A DNA stretch of 52,010 bases, from the NCBI RefSeq assembly GCF_002217395.1, contig NZ_MUHD01000003.1:1-52010 (forward strand), read 5' to 3'. Shown in pieces: positions 34,686-45,800 of this stretch. Numbering within the stretch: position 1 is the stretch's first letter; the number at the start of each line of letters is the position of its first letter. Both the position numbers and the translations under genes were made by a program. The notes under the pieces were generated by a model. The model was given only the letters and a program-made list of their open reading frames with translations. It did not search any database and was not told where the DNA came from. The DNA comes from Flavobacterium plurextorum. Its GTDB lineage: Bacteria; Bacteroidota; Bacteroidia; Flavobacteriales; Flavobacteriaceae.

Positions 34686-35207
34686 CTAATGATCTTCTAT
34701 TTTTTTTCGAATAAATTTACTGGCGAGATAAATATGATTGGCAATAGTCTTTTCAGAAAGATCTGTAAGCTCTGCAATCTCCTTATAGCTAAGGTTTTCC
34801 AGTTTATGTAGTGTAAATATTTTTTGCTGCTGTTCAGGAAGCTGATTTATGAAGTTGTACAATTTTTCTTTTCTTTCTTCAAAAACTGTGGTATCAGTAT
34901 CTTCCTCTTCAAATTCAAATCGCAGAGAATCAAGTTGAACTACTTTGTTTTCTCTGTTTACATGATTAATAATGATGTTCTTGCATATGGTAAACAATTG
35001 CTTATCAAATAAAACATCTTCATGGAGCAATTCTCTCTTATCATAAAGCCTTAAGAAAGTTTCCTGAATAAAATCCTGCGGAGTAAGAACTGTAAAATCA
35101 AATCGTTTTGCAATACTTATCAGCTTATCGTAGTAACTAAGATATGCTTTCTTAAAAGCCTCCTCATTACCATTCTTTAAACTTAATATAAACTTTCTAT
35201 TGTCCAT
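34686..35207 (-). CDS. ECF-type RNA polymerase sigma factor
   Basis: A 173-residue sigma-70 family protein with region 2 (about 10-85; LISIAKRFDFTVLTPQDFIQETFLRLYDKR) and region 4 (about 110-165; FTLHKLENLSYKEIAELTDLSEKTIANHIYLASKFIRKKI). The absence of region 3 makes it an ECF sigma. It is first in the sigma/small/fecR/receptor/DUF4249 operon and should activate that operon when the ligand binds the receptor. The intergenic region upstream (35208-35581) is shared with the divergent mprF-like gene. No typical TAnnTTTG box is visible, as expected if it uses its own promoter. Confidence 0.9.
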   Translation of the reverse strand: MDNRKFILSLKNGNEEAFKKAYLSYYDKLISIAKRFDFTVLTPQDFIQETFLRLYDKRELLHEDVLFDKQLFTICKNIIINHVNRENKVVQLDSLRFEFEEEDTDTTVFEERKEKLYNFINQLPEQQQKIFTLHKLENLSYKEIAELTDLSEKTIANHIYLASKFIRKKIEDH

Positions 35208-35581
35208 AATGCAAATACGATAATTAGTCTTAACTCAATGTCTAAAATAATATTGTATCTTAAAATTGGCATCAAAGACTTTTTTACTTAGTTCTTTAAG
35301 CTAATCTTAAGCTGCAAAGTACAGGAATTTAATTCGAAAAATGAGCAGACAGAAAAGAAAATAGTACAAAAAAAGTATTCTTTTCAGCTTTATTTATGCT
35401 GATAATCCCAAAAAACACAAATTTTTATCTTACAAAAAATAAGCGTATTTTTAACTGTTATTTTCTTTTTAAAATTCAGTTTTACAATTGACAATCATTC
35501 TTTAAAAAAAATCGTTAAAAAATACAGAATACAGAACTTATAAATTGTTTTTATAATAAATAAAGTAAATAAGTCCTTTCT
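35208..35581. other. Divergent intergenic region, sigma / mprF-like
   Basis: AT-rich, no ORF. Holds promoters for both flanking genes, but I could not identify a confident box on either strand. Confidence 0.5.
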
Positions 35582-38206
35582 ATGAGAGAAATAAACCAAA
35601 CCGAAACTGCTCTGCACTCGCTTCAAAAAAGAATTGTTGCTTTTTTCTCGAAAAACGGGAAATTGTTAGGTCAGATTACCTTGACTTTAATTTTCTTGAC
35701 AATTGGTTTTTGGTTTATAAAAGAAGAACAAAGTGAATTGTATCAAATAAAAAACAGTATTGCCACAGCACAGCCAAAATGGGTTCTGATAGCTTTGCTT
35801 GTCACAATTCTATATATTTTTCTGCAAGGTTTATTATATGTAGTTTCATTTTCTGCCATTGGAGCAAATATCAGCTGGAAAGATGCGAATGCTTTATTCA
35901 TAAAAAGAAACTTTATTAGTGTATTTCTTCCTGCCGGCGGTATCACCTCACTTTTATTCTTTACGGAACGTTTGTCAAAAAAGGGAACAACGAAAACGGA
36001 AATTCATTTAGCTTCTGCTCTATACGGATTTGTTGGAATTTTATCAGTTGTACTTCTTGCAATACCTTTGTTTCTTTTTTCTCTATTAAAAGGAAGCATC
36101 GGCTATAGCGAATGGCTGGTTTTAGCACTTGTTATCTTTATTCTGCCATTACTTTTTGTTTTAATTAATTCGATAATTCAAAAAGGAAGTTTCTACAAGT
36201 TTCTGCTGAAAAGTTTCCCAAAAACAGAACCTTTTATTACCGATTTACAGCAACATAAAATCAATAGAAAAAGCTTTCTTAAAATTGTACTTTGCTCTTT
36301 ATTAATTGATCTTACAGGAATTATACATATCTTCATCGGCATGAAAGCCATCCAGCTCGAGGCTTCTATCTTGGCAGCTTCAATTGCATATGTAGTTGCT
36401 GTAATCTTTTTAATAGTTTCTCCTTTATTAAGAGGTCTTGGCGCTGTCGAAGTCTCAATGAGCTATATTTTAATTAAATATGGTTTTAATAATATGGAAG
36501 CCGTTGCGATAACACTGTTTTACCGCGTTTTCGAATTTTGGCTGCCTTTACTTGCCGCCGTATTTTTGTTTGCATCAAGAATACAAAAACTAATTTTGCG
36601 AATAGTCCCTGCACTGCTTTTGTTCATACTTGGTGTTATAAATATTATTTCGGTTGTTACGCCAGCCATTCACAGCAGGCTTTTAACGCTTAAAGATATC
36701 CTTCCTATTGAAGCGATACATACCTCAAACTATTTGGTACTCACCACTGGTTTATTTTTATTAGTAACAGCAGCTTTTATGCTTAAAGGACTCCGAATGG
36801 CTTGGTGGTTTGCCGTATTATTATCCATAATTTCATTGATTGGAAACCTTACAAAAGCAATTGATTTTGAAGAATCGACTATTGCTTTTTTAGTACTTTG
36901 TGTTTTAATTGCAACGCGAAAAGAATATTATATAAAAGCCAACCCAAAACTTGGACTTATTGGCTTACAAACCTCACTATTAAGTATACTTGCTGTCTTA
37001 ATTTACGGAGTGCTTGGCTTTTATTTCTTCGACAAAAAACACTTTAACATTGATTTTAGTTTTATTGAATCGGTTCGATATACTCTTCAAAACTATTTTC
37101 TAATTAGCAGTGATAACCTGCATCCAACAGGAACATTTGCGATGCATTTTTTACTATCGCTCAAAATCAGCGGATTTCTTTCTTTCGCCTTCTTAATTTT
37201 CACATTAGTAAAACCTTCGATTCTAAAAAACACAGTCACTGCACAAGAAAAAGAAATTGCCTCTGCACTTTTAGAACAATACGGTAATTCAAGTTTAGAT
37301 TATTTCAAAACCTATTTTGATAAACTGCTTTTTATTTCAAAGAATCAAAATGCGTTTCTTTCTTATAGATTGTCAGGAAACTTTGCAGTTGTACTAGAAA
37401 ATCCCGTTGGACGTGATGAACAAGAAATCCGTTCCTGCATTCTTGAATTTGACCAATATTGTTATGATTATGGCTTAAGAAGCATGTTTTATCGCATACC
37501 AGAAGCAAACTTAAAAATGTACACGCAAATGGGCAAAAAATACTTTTTTGTCGGGCAGGCCGCTGTTGTAAATCTGCAGGAGTTTAATCTTGAAGGACAA
37601 AACAGAAAATCCTTGCGCAATTCAATAAAAAAGATCACAGATTTAGGTTTGCGCGCTGTAATAAACGAGCCGCCAATAAAAGACAGTTTATTGCAGCAAC
37701 TAAAAGCCGTAAGCGATCAATGGCTTATTGAAACTTCACGAAAAGAAGTGCTTTTTTCTCAAGGAATTTTTCTTTGGGAGGAACTCAAAAAACAAACCAT
37801 TATTACAGTAGAAAATAACGAAGGTAAAATACTTGCGTTCTTAAATATCATTCCCGATTATAAGAAAAATGAAAGCACGTACGACTTAATCCGAAAAACA
37901 AATGATGCGCCAAATGGTATTATCGATTTTATGATGGTAACACTTTTCAATCATTTAAAAGCACAAAATGTTTCCTTTGTAGATCTTGGTCTTGCGCCAA
38001 TGAGCGGAATCGAAAATCCGCAGACTATTCAAGAAAAATCAATGAAATACGCTTATGAAAAACTAAAATCATTTTCGCATTACAAAGGTCTTCGAGATTT
38101 TAAAGATAAATTCTCTCCTTCATGGCAAAATCAATATATCGTTTTTAATGACGATTATGACCTGCTTCAAATTCCGCAGGTTTTAGCAAAAGTAATTAAA
38201 AGTTGA
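35582..38206 (+). CDS. mprF: MprF-like lysylphosphatidylglycerol synthase/flippase
   Basis: An 874-residue inner-membrane protein. The N-terminal half (about 30-550) has many transmembrane helices of the LPG-synthase/UPF0104 flippase type. The C-terminal ~320 residues are the cytosolic DUF2156 acyltransferase-like domain, with RKSLRNSIKKITDLG, EGKILAFLNIIP and FVDLGLAPMSGI. This matches MprF, which adds an amino acid (usually Lys) from tRNA to phosphatidylglycerol and flips it, reducing charge and giving resistance to cationic peptides. The amino acid and lipid used here are not determined. Monocistronic; tandem repeats begin right after its stop. Confidence 0.85.
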   Translation: MREINQTETALHSLQKRIVAFFSKNGKLLGQITLTLIFLTIGFWFIKEEQSELYQIKNSIATAQPKWVLIALLVTILYIFLQGLLYVVSFSAIGANISWKDANALFIKRNFISVFLPAGGITSLLFFTERLSKKGTTKTEIHLASALYGFVGILSVVLLAIPLFLFSLLKGSIGYSEWLVLALVIFILPLLFVLINSIIQKGSFYKFLLKSFPKTEPFITDLQQHKINRKSFLKIVLCSLLIDLTGIIHIFIGMKAIQLEASILAASIAYVVAVIFLIVSPLLRGLGAVEVSMSYILIKYGFNNMEAVAITLFYRVFEFWLPLLAAVFLFASRIQKLILRIVPALLLFILGVINIISVVTPAIHSRLLTLKDILPIEAIHTSNYLVLTTGLFLLVTAAFMLKGLRMAWWFAVLLSIISLIGNLTKAIDFEESTIAFLVLCVLIATRKEYYIKANPKLGLIGLQTSLLSILAVLIYGVLGFYFFDKKHFNIDFSFIESVRYTLQNYFLISSDNLHPTGTFAMHFLLSLKISGFLSFAFLIFTLVKPSILKNTVTAQEKEIASALLEQYGNSSLDYFKTYFDKLLFISKNQNAFLSYRLSGNFAVVLENPVGRDEQEIRSCILEFDQYCYDYGLRSMFYRIPEANLKMYTQMGKKYFFVGQAAVVNLQEFNLEGQNRKSLRNSIKKITDLGLRAVINEPPIKDSLLQQLKAVSDQWLIETSRKEVLFSQGIFLWEELKKQTIITVENNEGKILAFLNIIPDYKKNESTYDLIRKTNDAPNGIIDFMMVTLFNHLKAQNVSFVDLGLAPMSGIENPQTIQEKSMKYAYEKLKSFSHYKGLRDFKDKFSPSWQNQYIVFNDDYDLLQIPQVLAKVIKS

Positions 38207-38260
38207 GTTGAAAGTCATAAAGTTGAAAGTCTTAAAGTCGAAAGTCATAAAGTCATAAAA
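38207..38260 (+). repeat. Short tandem repeats after the mprF-like gene
   Basis: Three 15-base units GTTGAAAGTCATAAA, GTTGAAAGTCTTAAA and GTCGAAAGTCATAAA (38207-38251), plus a partial fourth. They begin immediately after the stop codon. Confidence 0.85.
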
Positions 38261-38559
38261 AAGAAATTATTGGGATTAAATTATATCTTATTCTTTTAAA
38301 ACTGTTACTTCTTTGTTTTGTTTACTCATTGTATTTTTTACATTACTTAAATTGCCTCCAGTTTTAACTATAGGAGAAAAATTAGTTATAGATTCAGGCT
38401 TTAGCCAAATTTAATCTAATACGATTTGACTAAAGTCATTCTCATAATTTACTATTCACATCCAGATAAAGCTGGACGCTATTCATTTTCTTTCTTCTTT
38501 TCAAAGTGCCAAAGGACTTCTTTGAAATCTGTGGCAAAAAAACAATACTATAATATCTT
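38261..38559. other. Non-coding DNA after the tandem repeats
   Basis: No ORF. Includes the small palindrome CCAG-N6-CTGG near 38462-38475 and other low-complexity AT-rich DNA. No T-run terminator found for either flanking gene. Confidence 0.5.
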
Positions 38560-39339
38560 TTATTTCTTAGGAAGAAGATCATCTAAATCAGACAATTTAT
38601 AAAACTTAAGATCGTTTAGTTTCATGTACTTGCAGATAAACTCTAAAGTTTCAATTTTTACCTGATAATTTTCAGTTACATTTTTCACTGGTTTATGACC
38701 GCATAAAAGCAAAATTTTATTGTTTTTCTTTGCATAATCAAGCAATTCTAAAACATATGGAATACTAAAATGTATGTGGCTGTTATCGATATCAAAAGCA
38801 AAAACTATTTTAGAATTATTAAAATAGCTATTCTGTTTTTCTGGAACTTCGCCGCCAAAAGATCTTCCTCTAATAATTTTAAAATCGGCAGATAACGCTT
38901 TATCAAGCGCATCAGATCTTAAACCGTAAGGATATGCAAATGTAGTCACCTTAAAAGATTTATTTTTCATGGAAACAATCATTGGATCAATTTCCTGCTT
39001 CATATATTCATCGATTCCGTTTTTCTTTACAAACTTTACCGCATTATAATGATGATAACCATGACCTGCAATTTCATGACCTTCTTTTTGAAGCTGCAGC
39101 AATTTTTTTAGTTCAGGAGCTCCTATAGAATCGATTCTGCAAACATTAAAAGTAGCTTTCCATCCATATTTTTTCAAAGCTTGATCCGCCTCAAACCATT
39201 CATCGACATAAGCATCATCAAAAGATAAAATTACGCCTGCTTCATACGGTTTTGGTTCCGGTTTTCCTTTTTTGCTGTCGCAGCCCAAGAAAGTAAGAAA
39301 CATTAAAAACACCATTATTTTGATAAAAAAAAGCTTCAT
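38560..39339 (-). CDS. Lipoprotein polysaccharide deacetylase
   Basis: A 259-residue NodB-type esterase. A lipoprotein signal peptide ends FLGC (Cys at about residue 20), followed by a Lys/Pro linker. Then comes GVILSFDDAYVDEW (the first metal-binding Asp pair) and HEIAGHGYHHYNAVKF (the metal His-x3-His region). Later ATFNVCRID and FAYPYGLRSDALDKAL are the next family motifs. It should remove acetyl groups from a glycan on the surface or in the periplasm; the substrate is not readable. The start at 39339 is followed by a typical n-region (MKLFFIK). No close functional neighbour. Confidence 0.85.
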   Translation of the reverse strand: MKLFFIKIMVFLMFLTFLGCDSKKGKPEPKPYEAGVILSFDDAYVDEWFEADQALKKYGWKATFNVCRIDSIGAPELKKLLQLQKEGHEIAGHGYHHYNAVKFVKKNGIDEYMKQEIDPMIVSMKNKSFKVTTFAYPYGLRSDALDKALSADFKIIRGRSFGGEVPEKQNSYFNNSKIVFAFDIDNSHIHFSIPYVLELLDYAKKNNKILLLCGHKPVKNVTENYQVKIETLEFICKYMKLNDLKFYKLSDLDDLLPKK

Positions 39340-39536
39340 AAACCGCGATCAATTAGTTAACAGTAAAGTTTTGATTGTTTTGTTGAATGATAAAATTAAG
39401 AGTCAAATATAAACTTTTTTTGAAATCATTTACTTACACTAGACATAAATAATATTCTCTCATATTCTCTATTATTTTTCTTGTAACAGGTTGTACTTTT
39501 AACTATTTTTATAGTCAATAATTTCTCCGCTTTCAG

Positions 39537-40454
39537 ATGATTATAAAGAAAAAAGACACTTGGTTTAAAATGCTCTTTGAATGGAAAGGTTCTGTTCTGC
39601 CTCAGCTCCTTCCCAGACTTCTATTATTACTGTTGTTCTCTTTTACAGTAGTTTATTTTAAGCCTTATCTTATACAATACAACTTACATATTAATCCTGC
39701 CATTTTTACTTTGTTTGGTATCGCGCTTGCTATTTTCCTTGGATTTAGAAATAGTGTAAGTTATGACAGATTTTGGGAAGGCCGAAAACTTTGGGGCGCG
39801 CTGCTTAACGACACTAGATCTCTAGCCAGACAAAGCATTACTTTGATCAATGACAATGCTTATGAAGCAAAACGTGATAACTTTCTTAATTTACTAATTG
39901 CATTTGTTTACAGTCTGAAACATCAGCTTAGAGAAACAGATTCGGCACAAGACATGACGCGACTGCTTCCAAAAGAACTTGCAGAACAACTTAAAGAAGT
40001 ACAATTTAAACCTGTCATCATTTTACGTGAATTAGGAATTTGGGTAAAAAATGCCAAATCTGAAAACAAGATTGACAGCATTACTCAACTTGCATTCGAA
40101 GAAAACCTAAACAAACTCTCCGATATAGTTGGCGGCTGCGAAAGAATCGCGAGCACACCAATTCCGTATACTTATAGTGTATTACTGCATAGAACCGTTT
40201 ATATTTATTGTTTTTTATTGTCTTTTGGCTTTGTAGAAACAATGGGATGGATTACACCATTTATAATTGTATTTATTGCATATACTTTTGTAGCACTTGA
40301 AGCGATTGCTGATGAATTGGAAAATCCTTTTGGACTTCAGCCCAATGACCTTGCTTTGGACACAATGTCGCAAATGATAGAAAATACACTTTTAGAATTG
40401 AACAATAAAAAAGTAACTCCAATAAAAAATTCAAATGACTATTGTATCTCTTAA
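39537..40454 (+). CDS. Bestrophin-like membrane protein (UPF0187)
   Basis: A 305-residue protein of the bacterial bestrophin family. It has the hallmark GFRNSVSYDRFWEGRKLWGALLNDTRSLARQ at about 70-100 and four membrane segments, two in the N-terminal part and two near 225-260, separated by a long cytosolic helical part. The C-terminal part FVALEAIADELENPFG is also typical. Members form pentameric anion or cation channels. It ends 34 bases before a two-component regulator on the same strand, so they may be cotranscribed. Confidence 0.85.
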   Translation: MIIKKKDTWFKMLFEWKGSVLPQLLPRLLLLLLFSFTVVYFKPYLIQYNLHINPAIFTLFGIALAIFLGFRNSVSYDRFWEGRKLWGALLNDTRSLARQSITLINDNAYEAKRDNFLNLLIAFVYSLKHQLRETDSAQDMTRLLPKELAEQLKEVQFKPVIILRELGIWVKNAKSENKIDSITQLAFEENLNKLSDIVGGCERIASTPIPYTYSVLLHRTVYIYCFLLSFGFVETMGWITPFIIVFIAYTFVALEAIADELENPFGLQPNDLALDTMSQMIENTLLELNNKKVTPIKNSNDYCIS

Positions 40455-40488
40455 CTTATAATAGCCAGCATTACAATTATATCTAATT

Positions 40489-41181
40489 ATGAATAAAGTA
40501 TTATTAGTTGAAGACGATCCAAGAGTTGCTTCCTTTATTAAAAGAGGACTTGAAGAACATCTTTATGAAGTTAAAACAATAGCAAAAGGTTTTGAAGCCA
40601 TAAAAGAAGTTACCGAAAATGAATATAATATTATTATTCTAGACATTATGCTTCCTGATATTACAGGATTTGAAGTTTGCGAAGCCTTAAGAAGCAGAAA
40701 AATAATAGTTCCAATTCTCATTCTAAGCGCACTCGACACACCGCAAGAAAAAATAAAAGGATTACAAGCCGGCGCCGATGATTATCTCTCAAAACCGTTT
40801 ATGTTCGAAGAACTGCTGGCAAGAATAAATGCTCAGCTTCGTCGTGCGGAATTTAGCAGCGGAATTCTAGATTTTCAATCCTATGCAGGAGTCGAAATTA
40901 ATATGAAAGAACAAAGTGCTTCGAGAGACGGAAAGGAATTAAATCTTTCATCGCGAGAGTTAAAACTCTTAATATTTTTTATGAAAAATCGTGAAAAGGC
41001 TTTATCTCGAACTGCAATTGCTCAGGCTGTTTGGAGTATCGATTTTGATTCGACATCAAACACGGTAGACGTTTACATTAATTATCTGCGAAATAAAATA
41101 GACAAAAACTTCGCAGTCCCATTAATTCATACTATAAAAGGAACAGGATATATGCTCAAACAAAAGAGTCATGAATCTTAA
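40489..41181 (+). CDS. OmpR-family response regulator
   Basis: A 230-residue two-domain regulator. The receiver (1-120) has the acidic pair E8/D9/D10, the phosphorylation Asp D52 in IILDIMLPD, and K102 in SKPF. The C-terminal winged helix (130-228) has ELNLSSRELKLLIFFMKN and the DNA-binding TSNTVDVYINYLRNKID. The overlap with the kinase gene (11 bases) marks them as a pair. Promoter and target genes are unknown; the Oar-like receptor downstream or the bestrophin upstream are candidates by position only. Confidence 0.95.
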   Translation: MNKVLLVEDDPRVASFIKRGLEEHLYEVKTIAKGFEAIKEVTENEYNIIILDIMLPDITGFEVCEALRSRKIIVPILILSALDTPQEKIKGLQAGADDYLSKPFMFEELLARINAQLRRAEFSSGILDFQSYAGVEINMKEQSASRDGKELNLSSRELKLLIFFMKNREKALSRTAIAQAVWSIDFDSTSNTVDVYINYLRNKIDKNFAVPLIHTIKGTGYMLKQKSHES

Positions 41182-42538
41182 AAACAAACTATCTTTAAAT
41201 TCTACCCTGCTTTTTGCCTTTACGGTGGGACTTCTTATGGCAGGTGCTTTTTTCTTGTTTAGAAGTCACATGAAAGATTTGTACATCGATACGTTGGAAG
41301 ATCACGCCATGACTACTGCCCTTTTTTACTTTGAAAAAGATGAAATTAAGGAAATCAACAACGAACGTTATCGACAGATTGAAATTCAATACAATAAAAT
41401 CGACAACGAATCTATTCGCGTTTACGATGCCAAAACAAAACAGCTTTATGTACGCGACAATATTAATATGGATTTAAATGGTCAATATTTAGATCATATA
41501 ATCAAAAACAAAATGGCGTCGTTTACTATAAATGACCGACAATTTGTTGGGTTATTCTATAAAGACAACCAAGGAGATTTTATAATTGTTGTTTCAGGAA
41601 TTGATCGCGCCGGCAACAGACAGCTTGAAACATTGGGACTGATGTTCTTACTGTTCTATTTAATTGGCATACCTTTAAATTACTTTTTAGGAACTTTTTT
41701 GTCGCGAAAAACATTTCGCCCTTTTGAAGAAGTTATTGCCAAAGTAAATACCATAACTACAGAAAATCTTCATTCTAGATTAGAAATTCCGCAAACCAGC
41801 GATAAAGACGAAATTAAAGAACTTGCGACCACATTCAATTATCTCTTAGAAAGATTAGAAAGTGGTATTATGATTCAGAAAAACTTTCTCAAAAATGCTT
41901 CTCACGAATTAAAAACACCGCTTACTATTATTATTGGTGATATAGATGTTTCACTTCAGCAGCCAAGAACAAACGAACAATATCAAGATATTCTAAAATC
42001 GCTTCGAAATGATACTTTACACTTGAAAGCTACATTAGAAGGTTTATTAGTATTGTCTGGACTTGAACTTTCTGAGCCGCAGCAAATGGAAACGGTGAGA
42101 ATAGATGAAATTCTGTGGAATGTTCTGGAGAAAAAAGCGATTGAATATCCTGAATCTAAAGTTTCTGTAAATTTAAATGCCGTTGCAAATCATGAAGATC
42201 TTCTTTCTGTTTACGTCAATAAACACATGATATTTATTGCCTTGTACAATATTTTAGATAATGCCATTAAATTTTCATCACCTGCACAAGTAACTGTTTT
42301 TGCGTCTGCAGAAAATGATAAACTTCTAATAAAAATTACAGATCAGGGACCTGGAATTTCAGATCATGATAAAGAGGCTATTTTTGATCTTTTTTTTAGA
42401 AGCGATAATACACGCCATATACAAGGACAAGGATTAGGACTTTTTATAACCATGCAGATACTAAAACTTCATAATATCAAAATTACGGTAGATTCTGAAC
42501 TCCAAAAAGGCACTTCATTTTCTCTTTTGTTTCCTTAA
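41171..42538 (+). CDS. Sensor histidine kinase
   Basis: A 455-residue membrane kinase. Two membrane segments (about 14-31 and 153-175) enclose a ~120-residue periplasmic sensor with no named fold, followed by a HAMP-like linker. The H-box is NASHELKTPLT with H245, and the ATPase domain has NILDNAIKFS, DQGPGISDHD and GQGLGLFI. It pairs with the regulator just upstream. The signal is unknown. A 13-base-arm hairpin overlaps its stop codon. Confidence 0.95.
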   Translation: MNLKNKLSLNSTLLFAFTVGLLMAGAFFLFRSHMKDLYIDTLEDHAMTTALFYFEKDEIKEINNERYRQIEIQYNKIDNESIRVYDAKTKQLYVRDNINMDLNGQYLDHIIKNKMASFTINDRQFVGLFYKDNQGDFIIVVSGIDRAGNRQLETLGLMFLLFYLIGIPLNYFLGTFLSRKTFRPFEEVIAKVNTITTENLHSRLEIPQTSDKDEIKELATTFNYLLERLESGIMIQKNFLKNASHELKTPLTIIIGDIDVSLQQPRTNEQYQDILKSLRNDTLHLKATLEGLLVLSGLELSEPQQMETVRIDEILWNVLEKKAIEYPESKVSVNLNAVANHEDLLSVYVNKHMIFIALYNILDNAIKFSSPAQVTVFASAENDKLLIKITDQGPGISDHDKEAIFDLFFRSDNTRHIQGQGLGLFITMQILKLHNIKITVDSELQKGTSFSLLFP

Positions 42539-42562
42539 AAAATTCTTCATTTTTAAGGAAAC
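42529..42562 (+). terminator. Hairpin overlapping the kinase stop codon
   Basis: Perfect 13-base arms GTTTCCTTAAAAA (42529-42541) and TTTTTAAGGAAAC (42550-42562). The stop TAA (42536-42538) lies inside the left arm. No T run follows, so termination is uncertain. Confidence 0.4.
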
Positions 42563-42832
42563 CAGCATTAACTTACTTCACTCTTTTTTGCAATCCGTAA
42601 CACTGGCTTAACACTCTAATCTTTTTCTAATCTACTTTAAACCTAACTCTAATCTATTAATTTTCATTGTTTTACATAAAGTATTGATTTTAAAGAGTTA
42701 AATCATTTTCATTAATATAACACCTTAGTAATTTTAAGATAACACTGAATAGTTTTATGATTTTAAGTTAACAAAAGCGTTAAATCCGATCGAAACAAAC
42801 TGAGTTTCTTTGTCAAATAAAAACTAAAAATA

Positions 42833-45800
42833 ATGACAAAACTAAAACTCTTTTTTTCGGCTTTAATGCTCCTTACCGTAGGAAACATTTTTGCTCAAAT
42901 TACAACTTCATCTTTAACTGCAAAAGTTAATGACGGAACAGGTCCTTTAATTGAGGCCGAAGTTACTCTTACTCATTTACCTACAAACTCAGTTTACAAA
43001 GCTGTAACTGACAAACAAGGCCGATTCAGTTTCGAGAATTTAAGTGCTGGAGGTCCTTATGAATTAGAAATTAAAAGTGCAGACACTAAAGATTATTCAA
43101 ATGCAAATATACATTTAGCTCTTGGTGACAACGATTTACCTGCTATTGTTGTAAATAAAGCAGATAATACTGTATTGGCAGAAGTTGTTATTACAAGCTC
43201 AAAACCTTCTTCTAAAAATAACGGAACTAGTATTAACGAAAAACAAGTAAATGGTCTTCCGTTAATCAACAGAGGAATTCAGGATGTTACAAAACTAGTT
43301 CCGCAAAGTTCAAACAACTCATTTGCAGGAACCAATTTTAGATACAACAACGTAACTATAGATGGTTCTATCAATAATGATGCAATTGGTTTCAGTCCAT
43401 CATTAGGCGGTCAATCTGGTACTTCTGGTATGCCGGGAAGCAGTACACGCTCAAACTCAATAAGTCTAGATGCAATACAAGATATTCAAGTTTATATTGC
43501 TCCTTACGATATTAAACTAGGAAACTTTTTAGGAGGAAGCGTAAATGCCGTTACTCGCAGCGGTACAAATACAGTAAGCGGATCTATTTACAGCTACGGA
43601 AGAAGCGCCGCAATCACGGGACCTAATAATGCAGGGGACGGCTCAAAAATGCCAAGTGCTTTTGGAGATTACCAAGTTGGTTTTAGATTAGGTCTTCCAA
43701 TTGTAAAAGACAAACTATTCTTCTTTACCAATATGGAATATGCTGAAAGAACTGATCCTTTATTTTACAATGCAGGACAAACAGATGCAAACGGAAAAGT
43801 AACTTCGTTGATCGATAATGCGACCGCAGAACAAATATCAAATTTTGTTAAAACCAATTACGGTTTTGATCCAGGAACATATGGTTCGTACAACAACTTT
43901 TCTAAAAGTCAAAAATTCTTCAATAAATTAGACTGGAAAATCAGCAATAAACATTCTCTTTCATTAAGAAATAACACAGTAGTTTCTCAAGCTTCAAACC
44001 TAGAACGTGATGCGGCAAACTTTAGATTCTCAAGTATGGATTTTACACAAAAAAATCAAGCTGTCAGTACTGTTTTAGAATTCAAAAGTCATTTCAACAG
44101 CCAATGGTCAAACTCCTTCATTGCAAGTTATTCAGCTATTAAAGATTATCGTGATCCAAAATCAAGCAATATTATGTTTCCCCAAACAGAAATTGGTTAT
44201 AATGGAGGAACAATATTCTTAGGAAATGATCGTGAAGCGACTGTTTTTAATATGAAACAAAACACAACTGAAATTACTGATAACCTAACGTACAAAACAG
44301 GAAATCATACTTTATTGTTTGGAACACACAACGAATTCTACGATATTAACTACGGTTTTGTAAATGCTCTTAACGGAAGAGTTTCTTATAAATCTCTTGC
44401 AGATTTCTATAACAAACTGCCTACTCGTGTTCGTGGTACTTATCCGTTCGACGGTTCAACAAGAGATGAGATCTTTAATAATCCTTATGCAAAATTCAAA
44501 GTAAACCTTTACAGTGTTTATGTACAAGACGAAATTAGAATTGGCAGTAAATTAAAAGTTACTCCAGGAGTAAGAGTTGATTATACAGATATGCCGACTA
44601 AGCCAAACTTAAGCCCGCAAGTTCAAAACTCTCCTGCCGATCCAAACTATGGAACTACATATTCTTACACGCCTTTAAGCCAAATAAAAAACAACTTCTT
44701 CAGTACAGCATTAATTTCGCCAAGAGTTGGATTTACTTATAATGTAGACGAAGACAAAACTCTAGTTATAAGAGGTGGTTCTGGAGTATTTACAGGAAGA
44801 GTTCCTTTTGCATGGTTAGGATATGCTTATTATAATGATGGTGTAGGTTACGGAAGCTACGATAAAAACAATCTAACTCCAGCGCAAGTTGCTGCTGCAG
44901 GAGATCCTTTAAAAGCTAATGGTTTAAACGGTTATCACGATGCAACACCAAAAGTACAAGCAGATTTAATTGATAATAAATTCAAAATGCCTGCAGTTTT
45001 AAGAAATACACTTGCAATTGATAAAATTATCGACGGTTATAAATTTACTACTGAAGGAATGTATACAAAAGTAATTCGTGACCTAGAGTTTCAACAAGTA
45101 AATAAAACAGATAATCCGTATTATTTCTCATACGATACAAATCATCAAATGCCTATTTACGCTGCAAACATCAATCCTGCATTTTCAAATGCTTACTTAC
45201 TTTCAAATACAAATAAAGGATATCGATACAGCATTACTGAAATGATTACGAAAACTTACGACTTTGGTCTTAACTTCATGGTAGCTTATACTTACGGAGA
45301 TTCTAAAGATGTTACAAACGGAATTCGTAACTCAATGGAAAGTAACTTTCAAATGAACCAATCATTAACGCCAAATGATCCACAATTAGCAACTTCGAAT
45401 TTCAATATTAAACACCGAATTGTTTCTAATGTTGGATATGCTGTAAAACTTGCTGATAATAATACTTTCTCTGCAAACGTATATTTTAATGCACAATCAG
45501 GAAATCCATTCTCTTGGGGATTTGTAAATTCAACAATTGCAGGAACAGGACAAGCAGCAGGATTGGCTTATATTTTTAAAGATGCAGCAGAAGCAGCGAA
45601 ATATATTGGAGTAAATGCAGCAGGAGTTCCTTCAGCTACAGCGGCACAGCAAGTTGCAGACTACGAAGCTTTCATTAACGGACATGATTATTTGAAAAGC
45701 AGAAGAGGAACATTCACACAAAGAAATGGCGATACTACACCATGGAACATTCAAGCTGATTTGAAATTAATGGACGAAATCAAAGTTAACAAAGTTGGTA

